Positions 1-7,768 of a DNA stretch of 33,396 bases are shown here, piece by piece. The DNA is from Armatimonadetes bacterium CG2_30_59_28. GTDB taxonomy: Bacteria > Armatimonadota > Abditibacteriia > CG2-30-59-28. The stretch covers positions 1 to 33,396 of the forward strand of contig MNXM01000333.1 of the NCBI GenBank assembly GCA_001872605.1. The letters run 5' to 3'. The notes under the pieces were generated by a model. The model saw only the letters and a program-made list of their open reading frames with translations. It made no database searches and was not told the origin of the DNA. The position numbers were made by a program, and so were the translations under genes. How positions within the stretch are numbered: position 1 is the stretch's first letter; every line of letters begins with the position of its first letter.

Positions 1-98
1 TCGAACACCTCCGCCACCTCCGACCTCGACCAACCCCGGGCTGTGAGCGCGACCATCCATCCCCGCGTCACCCGCCGGCCCATCGGCGAAAAAAGGAG

Positions 99-128
99 TT
101 GACGGATCTGAGAAACATTTGGTAGACT
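99..128 (+). promoter_or_regulatory. Candidate sigma70 promoter for the epimerase operon
   Basis: A TTGACG hexamer (99-104) and TAGACT (123-128) are separated by 18 bases, about 160 bases upstream of the first plus-strand gene. The rest of 1-290 holds one small hairpin (182-198). A plus-strand reading frame is open from base 1 to a TGA at 100-102 and could be the tail of a gene outside the window, but I do not recognise it. Confidence 0.45.
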
Positions 129-181
129 CGTTGCTGTAGTTTCCATTGCTGCGATCCTGGCTTCGGTATTGGGTGTGATTT

Positions 182-198
182 CGGACTCTGTGAGTCCG
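182..198. repeat. CGGACTC-NNN-GAGTCCG hairpin, copy 1
   Basis: A perfect 7-bp inverted repeat CGGACTC/GAGTCCG with loop TGT, intergenic upstream of the gene at 291. The same stem with a different 3-base loop recurs at 4436-4452, and a wobble variant at 10569-10585, so this looks like a small dispersed palindrome. No T-tract follows it, so it is not an obvious terminator. Confidence 0.6.
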
Positions 199-290
199 CC
201 GAGTACTTTACCGCATTGAAGCCGGGACAGCAATTCTGGAGGGCTACTTAGTATGCGCAAACTCTAACAAACGCCCTTCCGGAGGCAAAG

Positions 291-1313
291 ATGGGTTATA
301 CGGTTGAACCCCTGAAAGACGAACAAGAACTGATGGCGCAAATGACGACGCCGTCAGAAAAGGTACGCGACGCGGTCGCGAGCATGGACGGCGAGGTCAT
401 GATCCTCGGTGTGGGTGGGAAGATGGGTCCTACCATCGCGGAGCTGCTGATGAAGTCCGGAGCGAAGGAAGTCATCGGCGTCTCCCGGTTCCCCAAACCC
501 GGCCCGCAGGAGTATCTGGACCGCGTTGGCGTTACGACCGTCAAATGCGATCTGCTGGAGCGCGACGCCCTCGCCAAGCTGCCCGACGTCCCCAACATCA
601 TCCTGGCCGCTGGCTTCAAGTTTGGCGCGACGGGGAAGGAATCGCTGCCGTGGGCGATGAATACATTGCTCCCCGGTGAGGTGATGCAGCGTTTTCGGAA
701 CTCCAGAGTTGTTTACATCTCTTCGGGGAACGTGTACCGGTTCACCACCATCGCGAGCGGCGGAGCTTCGGAAACCGACCCGGTGGACCCGATCGGGGAA
801 TACGCTCAATCCCGTCTCGGCGGCGAGCGCGCGGTAGAGTTCTACGCCGACCGCCATTCGACGCCGTCCACCATCGTCAGGCTTTTCTATTCCACCGAGT
901 TGCGGTACGGGATCATTTGCGATGTTGTCGGCAAGGTGTTCAAGCGGCAACCGTTGAATGTGACTATGGGACACGTCAACCAGATCTGGCAGGGAGACGC
1001 AGCGTCCTATATCGCGCAATGCTTTCCGCTATGCGACAGCCCGGCGAAGACGATCAACCTGACCGGTCCGGAGGTTCTGTCCGTGCGCGACACCGCCAGG
1101 CGCGCCGGGGAGTTGATGGGCATTGAGCCAGTCATCGAGGGACAGGAGAGCGCAACTGCCCTGCTGGGAAACTCGACGCAGATCATGGACATGATGGGGC
1201 AACCCGCGGTTTCCATCGACACGATCATCCAGTGGGCGTCTTGGTGGATTGAGCACGGAGGCACCTCACTGGGCAAGCCGACGAAGTTCGAGGTCAGGGA
1301 TGGCAGGTTCTGA
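291..1313 (+). CDS. NAD(P)-dependent epimerase/dehydratase family protein (extended SDR)
   Basis: 340 aa. A Rossmann glycine motif GVGGKMG lies at residues 40-46, unusually far from the N-terminus because about 30 extra residues precede it. An SSGNVY strand at 144-149 corresponds to the catalytic Ser region, and YAQSR at 171-175 occupies the YxxxK position, so the usual catalytic lysine is replaced by arginine. Substrate is probably a nucleotide sugar or sugar acid but cannot be read from the sequence. The ATG follows a CGGAGG ribosome site (280-285). The gene is 52 bases upstream of a DapA-family lyase and probably co-transcribed, which fits a small sugar-acid catabolic pair (inference). Family assignment is firm, reaction unknown. 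Confidence 0.85.
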   Translation: MGYTVEPLKDEQELMAQMTTPSEKVRDAVASMDGEVMILGVGGKMGPTIAELLMKSGAKEVIGVSRFPKPGPQEYLDRVGVTTVKCDLLERDALAKLPDVPNIILAAGFKFGATGKESLPWAMNTLLPGEVMQRFRNSRVVYISSGNVYRFTTIASGGASETDPVDPIGEYAQSRLGGERAVEFYADRHSTPSTIVRLFYSTELRYGIICDVVGKVFKRQPLNVTMGHVNQIWQGDAASYIAQCFPLCDSPAKTINLTGPEVLSVRDTARRAGELMGIEPVIEGQESATALLGNSTQIMDMMGQPAVSIDTIIQWASWWIEHGGTSLGKPTKFEVRDGRF

Positions 1314-1365
1314 TTTTCGCTGCCCGTCAAGTGGACAGGCAAATACCGATAGGAGTTCCTCCCTC

Positions 1366-2442
1366 ATGGCTGAATCATCCGTGCCGTGCGCAAGCATGTT
1401 GTCCCTTCTGCGTAAAGGTGTTGTGATTCCCGCGCATCCTCTCAGTTTGACCGCGGAACGCAAGCTGGACGAACGTCACCAGCGCGCGCTGACTCGCTAC
1501 TACTGCGCCGCGGGAGCGGGCGGCGTGGCCGTAGGTGTGCACACAACGCAGTTTGAGATTCGTGACGCAGAACATGCCCTTCTGAAACCGGTGCTGCGAC
1601 TGGCGCGGGAAACGGTGGACGACTGTTCTGCGCAGTTGGGTCGCCGACTCATTAAGGTGGCCGGCGTTTGTGGTCGCACGGAACAGGCCGCCAGGGAGGC
1701 CGCGTTTGCGCGAGATGATGGGTATGATATTGGGCTGCTCAGTCTCTCCGCCATGAAGGACGCGGGCGACGACCAGCTCATTGACCACTGCCGGGCGATC
1801 GCAGAAATCATCCCTCTATTTGGATTCTACTTGCAACCTTCCGTGGGCGGAAGGCTCCTGAGCTTCGACTTCTGGCGGCGCTTCGCCGAAATACCCAACG
1901 TCGTCGCAATCAAGATGGCGCCCTTCAACCGGTACCAGACGCTGGATGTGATTCGAGGCGTTGTCGCGTCGGGCAGGGGAGGGGAGATCGCTCTGTACAC
2001 CGGCAACGATGACAACATCATCAACGACCTGCTCACGCCTTTCAGATTCTCCGCCGCTGGTAAAGTCACGGAGTTGCGCATCGTGGGCGGTCTTTTGGGG
2101 CACTGGGCTTGCTGGACACGGCGCGCCGTTGAGCGGGTAGAGCATATCCACGCCGTGATTGACTCAGGCGAGAAGATTAGTCGCGAATGGCTGACCATGA
2201 ACGCGGAAGTCACCGACTGCAACGCTGCCTTCTTCGACCCACAACACGGTTTTGCAGGTTGTATCGCGGGGATTCACGAGGTACTTGTCCGACAGGGATT
2301 GATGCGGGGGCGCTGGTGTCTGAACCTCGCGGAAGACCTGTCCCCCGGTCAGATGGAAGAGATAGACCGCGTGTATGCCGCGTATCCGCATCTCAACGAC
2401 GATGAGTTTGTGGCAGCTCACCTGGACGAGTGGCTGAGCTGA
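1366..2442 (+). CDS. Dihydrodipicolinate synthase (DapA)/N-acetylneuraminate lyase family protein
   Basis: 358 aa class I aldolase-type TIM barrel. Tyr155 in FYLQPSVGG and Lys183 in AIKMAPF match the catalytic tyrosine and Schiff-base lysine of the family. The start at 1366 is chosen because AGGAG at 1351-1355 is correctly spaced; the longer open frame from 1249 would overlap the upstream gene and adds a low-complexity Ser-rich leader. The family splits pyruvate or related keto acids from sugar acids, or makes dihydrodipicolinate; divergence from true DapA and pairing with an epimerase/dehydrogenase suggest a catabolic lyase rather than lysine synthesis (inference). Confidence 0.85.
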   Translation: MAESSVPCASMLSLLRKGVVIPAHPLSLTAERKLDERHQRALTRYYCAAGAGGVAVGVHTTQFEIRDAEHALLKPVLRLARETVDDCSAQLGRRLIKVAGVCGRTEQAAREAAFARDDGYDIGLLSLSAMKDAGDDQLIDHCRAIAEIIPLFGFYLQPSVGGRLLSFDFWRRFAEIPNVVAIKMAPFNRYQTLDVIRGVVASGRGGEIALYTGNDDNIINDLLTPFRFSAAGKVTELRIVGGLLGHWACWTRRAVERVEHIHAVIDSGEKISREWLTMNAEVTDCNAAFFDPQHGFAGCIAGIHEVLVRQGLMRGRWCLNLAEDLSPGQMEEIDRVYAAYPHLNDDEFVAAHLDEWLS

Positions 2443-2498
2443 GTTCTCGTCAACAGAATTCGTGTCGCTCAGAGACGTGGTAAGCTCAACGGGATCGA

Positions 2499-2873
2499 AT
2501 GCAGATCGCAGAGGCAACCTCCACAACGATTAGCCTTTCGCCGGTGGGTATCGTCGAGTCTGATGTCTACCCGTCGCGCATCCGGATTCTTGATGACTGT
2601 GCGGAAGCTCTCGACGGGCTTTCCATTGGTGACAATCTCTGGGTACTCTACTGGATGCACCGACTGGATCCCGATGACAGGACGCTATTGCGGGTGCATG
2701 CGCGAGGAGACATTTCCCGTCCCAAACGAGGTGTGTTTGCCGTGCGGACGCAACTCCGGCCCAATCCCATCGGTCCGACAAAGGTGGCCCTTGTGCGCGT
2801 GGAAAGCACGATGCTGTGGGTGGAAGGACTTGGCGCCAAGCCCGGAAGCCCGGTGCTGGATTTTCAGCCTTAA
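2499..2873 (+). CDS. TrmO-like (TsaA/YaeB, UPF0066) tRNA methyltransferase, short form
   Basis: 124 aa. The sequence follows the TsaA-like fold: an N-terminal SPVGIVES strand, then RPKRGVFAVRTQLRPNPIG, the conserved SAM-binding region of this family, and a C-terminal GSPVLDFQP where family members typically read LLDIKPY. In E. coli, TrmO adds a methyl group to the N6 of t6A at position 37 of tRNA-Thr. This copy consists of the single beta-barrel domain and stops directly after the LDxxP motif, lacking the C-terminal domain of the longer enterobacterial enzyme. It sits 56 bases after the DapA-family gene and converges on ferritin. The t6A-forming genes tsaB and tsaE lie 20 kb away in the same window. 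Confidence 0.8.
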   Translation: MQIAEATSTTISLSPVGIVESDVYPSRIRILDDCAEALDGLSIGDNLWVLYWMHRLDPDDRTLLRVHARGDISRPKRGVFAVRTQLRPNPIGPTKVALVRVESTMLWVEGLGAKPGSPVLDFQP

Positions 2874-2885
2874 CGAGTATAAAAT

Positions 2886-2934
2886 CTGACGTCACCTTCC
2901 CGGAGGTCGGATGAGGGGAGGAAAGTGACGTCAG
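2886..2934 (-). terminator. Rho-independent terminator of the ferritin gene
   Basis: A 15-bp stem with one mismatch (CTGACGTCAC... paired with ...GTGACGTCAG) and a 19-base loop. Read on the minus strand it is followed by ATTTTATAC, a T-rich run, and lies 30 bases downstream of the ferritin stop codon. It also sits 13 bases past the converging TrmO-like gene. Confidence 0.65.
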
Positions 2935-2963
2935 CGTGTGCAGCGCGCAGGTAAGGAGTAACC

Positions 2964-3479
2964 CTACGCCACTGCGGGTACGACAGGAGCCGGTGCGCGC
3001 TGCCCAAGCTCTCTGTCGAGCATAATGAGGCCGGGTTTGAAGTCGGCCATCAACTTGAGTTGCTGAACGATCTCATCTGCGGTGCGCTCTTCCTGCACCT
3101 GTTCGTCCACAAACCATTTGAGGAAGCTCTCAGTAGCGTGGTCGTCATGTTCCTTGGCTACGCCGAGGAGCCCATTGATAAGCTCTGTCACTTTGCGTTC
3201 GTGAGTGTACACTCCCTCGAAAGCGGCCAATGGCGTATCCCATTCTGCGGGAGGGGCATCAATGGCCTTGAGCGTAACTTTCCCGCCGCGACTGTTGACG
3301 AAGTCATAGAATTTCATCGCGTGCATACGTTCTTCGTCGGTCTGAATGCGCATCCAGTTGGCAACACCGCTAAAGCCCTTGCTCTCAAAGCACGCTGACA
3401 TTGAGAGGTACAAGTACGAGGAGTACAACTCGGCGTTGATCTGCTCGTTGAGTGCGTCCTGAACTTCTTGTTTGATCAT
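2964..3479 (-). CDS. ftnA: Ferritin (FtnA-type iron storage protein)
   Basis: 171 aa non-haem ferritin that oxidises Fe(II) and stores iron in a 24-subunit cytoplasmic shell. Ferroxidase ligands are visible: Glu17 (NAELYS), Glu50 and His53 (EERMHAMK), and the later helix EQVQEERTADEIVQQLK with the conserved QxxEE pattern. Length and helices match bacterial ferritin; the haem-ligand arrangement of bacterioferritin is not evident. The start at 3479 is preferred over the upstream in-frame codon at 3497 because GGGAG is correctly placed upstream and MIKQEVQDALNEQINAE is the usual family N-terminus. It has its own promoter (3509-3536) and terminator, so it is probably monocistronic. Confidence 0.93.
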   Translation of the reverse strand: MIKQEVQDALNEQINAELYSSYLYLSMSACFESKGFSGVANWMRIQTDEERMHAMKFYDFVNSRGGKVTLKAIDAPPAEWDTPLAAFEGVYTHERKVTELINGLLGVAKEHDDHATESFLKWFVDEQVQEERTADEIVQQLKLMADFKPGLIMLDRELGQRAPAPVVPAVA

Positions 3480-3508
3480 GTGCAATCTCCCTTTCAAATA
3501 CTGAACCT

Positions 3509-3536
3509 ATTGTAACCCCATCCACCGATTTGTAAA
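3509..3536 (-). promoter_or_regulatory. Promoter of ferritin gene
   Basis: On the minus strand TTTACA (3536-3531) and TACAAT (3514-3509) are spaced by 16 bases, about 30 bases upstream of the ferritin start codon. No clear Fur-box palindrome was seen. Confidence 0.55.
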
Positions 3537-3553
3537 ACCTGCGCCTGAGTCGA

Positions 3554-4240
3554 TCAGTCCGGATCGATGGGCGCGCCGCAGCGGAAGCAGTAGCGGTGCG
3601 CCGCGCCGAGAACCTGAAAGCAGTTCCGGCACGCCTTTCTCTCGGAGATGCTCTTTCCGCACTTTGGGCAGTTTACCATCTCTCCGGTGAGCAGGGAAGT
3701 GCAGTGGCGACACGCAAGGAAACCGATGAACTCCAGCGGCAGCGATTTCAGGCTGAGCCTCCGCGAGAACAGGTCCAGAAGACAGCCGACGAGAATGGCT
3801 GTCGCGCCGACAGGAATGACAAACAGACCCACACCGACAAAGTCCGTCGCAGGTTTGTTCACATTGAAAACAGAGACGGGTGGCACGCCGACCTGGGACA
3901 GGGAGTGCCCGATAGCGGCTATTTCCCTTTCCACGCGCATAATGGCACCGCGAGAATCGTGCTTCGTTCTCTCGATCTGACCTGCCGAGAACCAGAGAAG
4001 ACCCACTGAGATGCTTACGTAGAGTAACCGCAGACGGTAGCCGCGGTAGCAGAGAACGCTGACCAGAAGCCCAAGCGCAAGCGTCACAAATCCCAGGCTC
4101 AATACCCCGGACACGGGAATGGTGATGCCGAGAACCGGAACATCCAACCATGGCATGATTGATCCGGCCATCACCACCACGCCGCCGAGGACGGTCGACC
4201 ATCGCCCGCCGAAGGACAGGAGTGTGCGCATCGGTTGCAT
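3554..4240 (-). CDS. Membrane protein with C-terminal double zinc ribbon
   Basis: 228 aa, not assigned to a named family. The N-terminal half contains three hydrophobic segments (about residues 15-30, 40-62, 70-85) and another at about 135-155, so it is an inner-membrane protein. The C-terminus carries two cysteine pairs sets: CRHC...CPKCGK and CRNC...CFRCGAP, a tandem zinc-ribbon arrangement common in bacterial membrane proteins of unknown function. A GGAGGAGG site lies 8 bases before the ATG. The gene starts beside a repeat-rich gap and precedes ferritin on the same strand, with a separate ferritin promoter between. Function is unknown. Confidence 0.7.
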   Translation of the reverse strand: MQPMRTLLSFGGRWSTVLGGVVVMAGSIMPWLDVPVLGITIPVSGVLSLGFVTLALGLLVSVLCYRGYRLRLLYVSISVGLLWFSAGQIERTKHDSRGAIMRVEREIAAIGHSLSQVGVPPVSVFNVNKPATDFVGVGLFVIPVGATAILVGCLLDLFSRRLSLKSLPLEFIGFLACRHCTSLLTGEMVNCPKCGKSISERKACRNCFQVLGAAHRYCFRCGAPIDPD

Positions 4241-4261
4241 GAACGGCCTCCTCCGAAAATA

Positions 4262-4318
4262 AACCGCAAAGACGCAAAGAGCGCAAAGACTCTTTGCGGC
4301 CTTGGCGGCTTCGCGGTT
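4262..4318. repeat. Dispersed AACCGCAAAGACGC-type repeat element
   Basis: A 57-base element bounded by AACCGC and its inverse GCGGTT, with three GCAAAGA direct repeats and an inner perfect palindrome CGCAAAGA-C-TCTTTGCG. Translated on the plus strand it gives RKDAKSAKTLCGLGGFAV, a peptide pattern I know as a recurrent spurious ORF product in environmental bacterial genomes (established only as familiarity; no search was run). It is therefore a small non-coding repeat, not a gene. Confidence 0.6.
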
Positions 4319-4386
4319 AAAAAGAACTCTCTTCCGTTTTCATCTTCCGTGGTGACCGAGCGGTCATGGGCGATTCCCTTGAAAAT

Positions 4387-4494
4387 GCGGATGTCGGAGT
4401 GCGGAATGCGGAATGCGGAATGAATCGCATCCTTTCGGACTCACAGAGTCCGCGCACGCCGGATTTTCATCTCGCGTGGCGCCGACAGGTCGGC
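4387..4494. repeat. Repeat cluster: tandem TGCGGAA units and two hairpins
   Basis: This is the rest of the 267-base gap between two minus-strand genes. It holds three tandem TGCGGAA units (about 4399-4420), copy 2 of the CGGACTC/GAGTCCG hairpin with loop ACA (4436-4452), and a 6-bp hairpin GCCGAC-AG-GTCGGC (4481-4494). No promoter or reading frame of interest was seen in it. The concentration of short repeats suggests an insertion hot spot for small palindromic elements. Confidence 0.55.
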
Positions 4495-4507
4495 ATGAAT
4501 GGCTCCC

Positions 4508-5398
4508 TTACACAAGGCTACAGTCGGCGAGTTTTTCCAGCGCGCGGATGAACGCGGAAGTTCCCTTTTCGCCGAGTCCCTCGGCCTCAACCGAACGCAG
4601 CAATTGGTGGGCGAGGGATGTTCCAGGCATTGGGAGGTTGAGGTCTTTGGCGGTTTCGAGGACGATGTTGAGGTCCTTCTGCTGGAGGCGAATGATGAAT
4701 CCAGGTTCGAAGTCGTGTGCGGCCATCTTCGGGCCGAGATTGTTGACCATCCACGATCCGGCTGCCCCCGCTCCGACGGCCTGAAGCATCCGATTGAGGT
4801 CCAATCCGCTCTTGTGCGCCAGCATGAGCCCCTCGCCGACTGCGAGGATATTCAGGATGCCAATGACTTGGTTGCAGGCCTTCGTCGCCTGTCCCATGCC
4901 GTGCTCGTCGCCCATGTGAATAATATTCTTTCCCATCGCCTGGAAAATCGGCAAACACCGATCGAAGTCTGCTTTGGGGCCTCCGACCATGATGGACAGT
5001 GTTCCCTCAATAGCTCCTTTGTCTCCGCCGCTCACCGGCGCGTCGAGCATGTGGATTCCCTTCAACGCGAGATCCTCCGCAATTTCCCGCGTCGCGGCAG
5101 GGGAGATGGTGCTCATGTCGATGACCACAGAATTCGCGCGCGCCCCTTCGATGACGCCACCCTCCCCAAGCACGACCTGTTTTACTTCCGGGGAGTCGGT
5201 GACGATCGTGATGATAACGTCCGAGCGTTCCGCCAATTCCTTAGGGGAATTTGCAACGTCCGCCCCCGCGTCTGCGAGGCAGTGAGTTTTGGATTGCGTT
5301 CGATTCCAGACGGTTACGGGAAATCCTGCCTTAACGAGGTTCCCTGACATGGGTCTCCCCATGATCCCCAGTCCGGCAAAGCCAATTTTCAGATTCAT
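4508..5398 (-). CDS. 3-hydroxyisobutyrate dehydrogenase / tartronate semialdehyde reductase family
   Basis: 296 aa beta-hydroxyacid dehydrogenase. The N-terminal NAD(P) motif GLGIMGRPM is at residues 9-17, the substrate-binding DAPVSGG at 119-125, and the catalytic lysine Lys173 in KACNQVIG. Family members reduce or oxidise small hydroxy acids (3-hydroxyisobutyrate, tartronate semialdehyde, glyoxylate/succinic semialdehyde); the exact substrate cannot be read. GGAGG lies just before the ATG. It is the last gene of the minus-strand run beginning with the 3D/G5 gene, 53 bases after the nucleotidyltransferase. Confidence 0.88.
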   Translation of the reverse strand: MNLKIGFAGLGIMGRPMSGNLVKAGFPVTVWNRTQSKTHCLADAGADVANSPKELAERSDVIITIVTDSPEVKQVVLGEGGVIEGARANSVVIDMSTISPAATREIAEDLALKGIHMLDAPVSGGDKGAIEGTLSIMVGGPKADFDRCLPIFQAMGKNIIHMGDEHGMGQATKACNQVIGILNILAVGEGLMLAHKSGLDLNRMLQAVGAGAAGSWMVNNLGPKMAAHDFEPGFIIRLQQKDLNIVLETAKDLNLPMPGTSLAHQLLRSVEAEGLGEKGTSAFIRALEKLADCSLV

Positions 5399-5451
5399 TG
5401 GTTTTCCTCCATGTCGGGTTCAGTTTGGCGTTGGTTGCATAAGCCTTCCCG

Positions 5452-6267
5452 TCATCCGGGCTGTCGCGACGGACGTTGCATGAACTCGGATACTGCCTCG
5501 AGATCCTCAGGCTGGTCCACGTCGAAGCCGACTTCAGGGAAAGGGCAGACAAGCGCTCGACCTGTGCAGTTGAGCAGCGAACAAACTCGCCGCTCAACTT
5601 CCGCAACGGAAAGTTTCTTCATCAGGAATCGCAGGATAAAGCGAAGTCCGAGCATTCGGCAGAGCTTTATCGGGCTCTTCCTGGCAGCGAAGACTGACTG
5701 AATGGTCGACTTGCTTCTGCGGACAAACTCGCCATTGAGCAGCATCAGATTCCCGCCGGTGAATGTGCCATCCGTTAGTGTCGCGTACGTTCGTCTTGCC
5801 CGCGGGAAAGCTGCTTCACTCACTTCGCGCGAGATGATGGGATAGACAACGTCTGCATTGACTTCGGTTCCAGCGCGAACGATGAAGTCCACGGACGCGG
5901 GAGTAAGCAAGGGAACATCGCAGGTACAGATGAGACACTGCCGCGGCCATCCGAGCGATGAGAAACCGATGAAGAGATTTTCAACGACACTCACGCCCTG
6001 CTCCACAAGTTGAGCGCCGGCTTGTTGCGCGGCTTCAGCCAGGGCGGTTTCCCCTACGACGACCACCGTCGCGACCGAGTGTGACTCCCGTAGGGCATCC
6101 AGTACACAGTCGATACAGGTTCTGCCGTCGTGGAGCGGAATCAATGCCTTGCACGATGTGCCGGGGGGACCGATCAGTGAATCACCATGCGAAGATCGCG
6201 ATGGTCCGCATCTGTTGGAGCCGGCGAGCAGTATGACGCTTGCGACGGGGGTTTCATTCTCTGTCAT
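5452..6267 (-). CDS. MobA-like nucleotidyltransferase (NTP_transf_3 family)
   Basis: 271 aa from the ATG at 6267; the longer open frame to 6441 adds a low-complexity leader and overlaps the upstream gene. The N-terminus VASVILLAGSN is the nucleotide-binding strand of GT-A nucleotidyltransferases, followed by CKALIPL with the conserved Lys, a VVVVGE strand, CTCDVPLLTP carrying the metal-binding Asp, FTGGNLMLL, and the C-terminal FDVDQPEDL typical of MobA/MocA-like enzymes. The usual GGxSxRMG P-loop is altered here. It overlaps the upstream small membrane protein gene by 14 bases, so the two are translationally coupled. Substrate is unknown. Confidence 0.75.
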   Translation of the reverse strand: MTENETPVASVILLAGSNRCGPSRSSHGDSLIGPPGTSCKALIPLHDGRTCIDCVLDALRESHSVATVVVVGETALAEAAQQAGAQLVEQGVSVVENLFIGFSSLGWPRQCLICTCDVPLLTPASVDFIVRAGTEVNADVVYPIISREVSEAAFPRARRTYATLTDGTFTGGNLMLLNGEFVRRSKSTIQSVFAARKSPIKLCRMLGLRFILRFLMKKLSVAEVERRVCSLLNCTGRALVCPFPEVGFDVDQPEDLEAVSEFMQRPSRQPG

Positions 6268-6691
6268 CGATGGGTTCCAATAGCTCGAGGTCGTCGAGGT
6301 CGAAGTCCTCGCGTGAAAAGTGGTTCTCTTCGTGCCTATACGGTCCTCCGTTATCCCCGGCATTCCTGTGTGGAAGGAACAGCCTACGGAAATGCTGCGG
6401 CATGAAGAAGGCTTTTCGCTGAAGATAGCAGGCGCACGCAAGCAGAACGACGAATGGAAGTTGAAGGTAGCTATAGGCCCCGACCGGCGGCAAAAAATCG
6501 AGCAACTCGCCGAATTTCAGCACTTCGCTCAATGCAAAAACGATGGTCGCTGCAATCAGGATACGCCACGTCTTCCCCACCTCTCCCGTCTTCAGCAGTC
6601 TGTATAGCTCAACAGCCCAAACCGTTGCGAAAATCGCGGCGAAAAAGCTCAACACATGAACGATCACTAAGGGATAAGTTAGACGATCCAT
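6254..6691 (-). CDS. Small membrane protein of unknown function
   Basis: 145 aa from the ATG at 6691, chosen because GGAG lies 8 bases upstream; an in-frame start at 6733 is possible. Three to four hydrophobic segments: about 6-26, 38-55, 65-88. The C-terminal 45 residues are polar and end in an acidic tail (DFDLDDLELLEPIDDRE). It lies between the HD-GYP gene and the nucleotidyltransferase on the same strand with very short gaps, so it belongs to their operon; proximity to an HD-GYP protein suggests a signalling role but nothing in the sequence shows one. Confidence 0.6.
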   Translation of the reverse strand: MDRLTYPLVIVHVLSFFAAIFATVWAVELYRLLKTGEVGKTWRILIAATIVFALSEVLKFGELLDFLPPVGAYSYLQLPFVVLLACACYLQRKAFFMPQHFRRLFLPHRNAGDNGGPYRHEENHFSREDFDLDDLELLEPIDDRE

Positions 6692-6740
6692 GCGCTCAAC
6701 TCCGGTAGCTGCGTTGCAGAAGAGGAACTCCACGCGCCCA

Positions 6741-7748
6741 TCAGCCTACCCCTTCACAGAGTCTGTATTGTCGGCATGTCTGGCGGCCCGCGTCGGTCAG
6801 GCTCTCCATCGCGCTTCGAATATATTGCCGCGCGACTTCCTTGCCTACGAGTCGTTCGAATGAGGATATCTCTCGCGCGAGAGTCGCGCGGTAGATGTCC
6901 GCCAGTTCTTCGGGGAGGACTCGCTGCGGAATCGCGTCCTCAATCTTCCCCTCCTTAAATCGGACACCCATTCCGTGCCGCTTAAGGAAGCTGTTGATCT
7001 CGTGCTCAATGCCATCAATCATGCCATCGCCCAACAGTTGGCTGAACATCCACCATACAGTCTCCCCCATCGTAATGAACGCTGTCTGGATCTTTGCCTT
7101 TTCTCTCCGAACCAACTCATCCAGAGACAGTCGTTCTTCACCCTCCTCAAACTCCTCCAGGGGAGCAATTCGCGAGATTCCCGCGATGAACGCTTCCACC
7201 AATCTTGGGTCGAGCTGCGAACGCGCCGCCGTCTTAATGCCCGTAATCGCTCTGGAGGGGGAGAAAGGATCACGGTGTGAGCGCCGGGACATCATCGCGT
7301 CGAAGGTTTCAGCTACTCCGATGATGCGACCCTCCTCGGGGATTTCCTGTTCCCTTAGGCCGTTTGGGTATCCGTGCCCGTCCCACCGCTCGTGGTGAGT
7401 CTCAATGAAAGGAGCGATATGTGACAAGGATGGGATAGGGCGAACCATGTTTGCGCCGATGACGGGGTGCATGCGAATCCGCTCGAATTCCTCAGAAGAG
7501 AGACGCCCCTGCTTCTGCAGGACTCGCCGATCCATGTCGATGACCCCCACGTCGTGCAGCAACGCCGCGTGCTCGATGCTGTTGACGTGGTCGTCGAGGT
7601 AACCAAGCTCCTTCGCCAGGGTCACAGCGGCGCGACTCACTGACCGGGCGTGGCCCTTCGTGAACGGGTCCTTCATCTCAATGACAGTTGCCAGGTTCCG
7701 AGCAGTCGCTGCTTCGACCCCAAAATACATTATCGGTTTGCACCCCAA
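6741..7748 (-). CDS. HD-GYP domain protein (probable c-di-GMP phosphodiesterase)
   Basis: 335 aa. The HD-GYP hallmarks are intact: LLHDVGVID with His65-Asp66, then HHERWDGHGYP with His118-His119 and GYP at 126-128, and the following GRIIGVAETFDAM helix. Such domains hydrolyse cyclic di-GMP or related dinucleotides. The domain starts almost at the N-terminus, without a sensor or receiver domain, and is followed by a C-terminal region of about 150 residues (from about 185) that I do not recognise. Sensory input could come from that region. The gene starts 20 bases after ispE ends and is the fourth of the minus-strand run. Confidence 0.88.
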   Translation of the reverse strand: MGCKPIMYFGVEAATARNLATVIEMKDPFTKGHARSVSRAAVTLAKELGYLDDHVNSIEHAALLHDVGVIDMDRRVLQKQGRLSSEEFERIRMHPVIGANMVRPIPSLSHIAPFIETHHERWDGHGYPNGLREQEIPEEGRIIGVAETFDAMMSRRSHRDPFSPSRAITGIKTAARSQLDPRLVEAFIAGISRIAPLEEFEEGEERLSLDELVRREKAKIQTAFITMGETVWWMFSQLLGDGMIDGIEHEINSFLKRHGMGVRFKEGKIEDAIPQRVLPEELADIYRATLAREISSFERLVGKEVARQYIRSAMESLTDAGRQTCRQYRLCEGVG

Positions 7749-7768
7749 TACGCTGCCGGTCGCAAAGT

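Noticed and set aside
3507-4286. 259-residue minus-strand open frame
   Set aside because: Same strand, other frame, over the zinc-ribbon membrane gene; compositionally a shadow of it.
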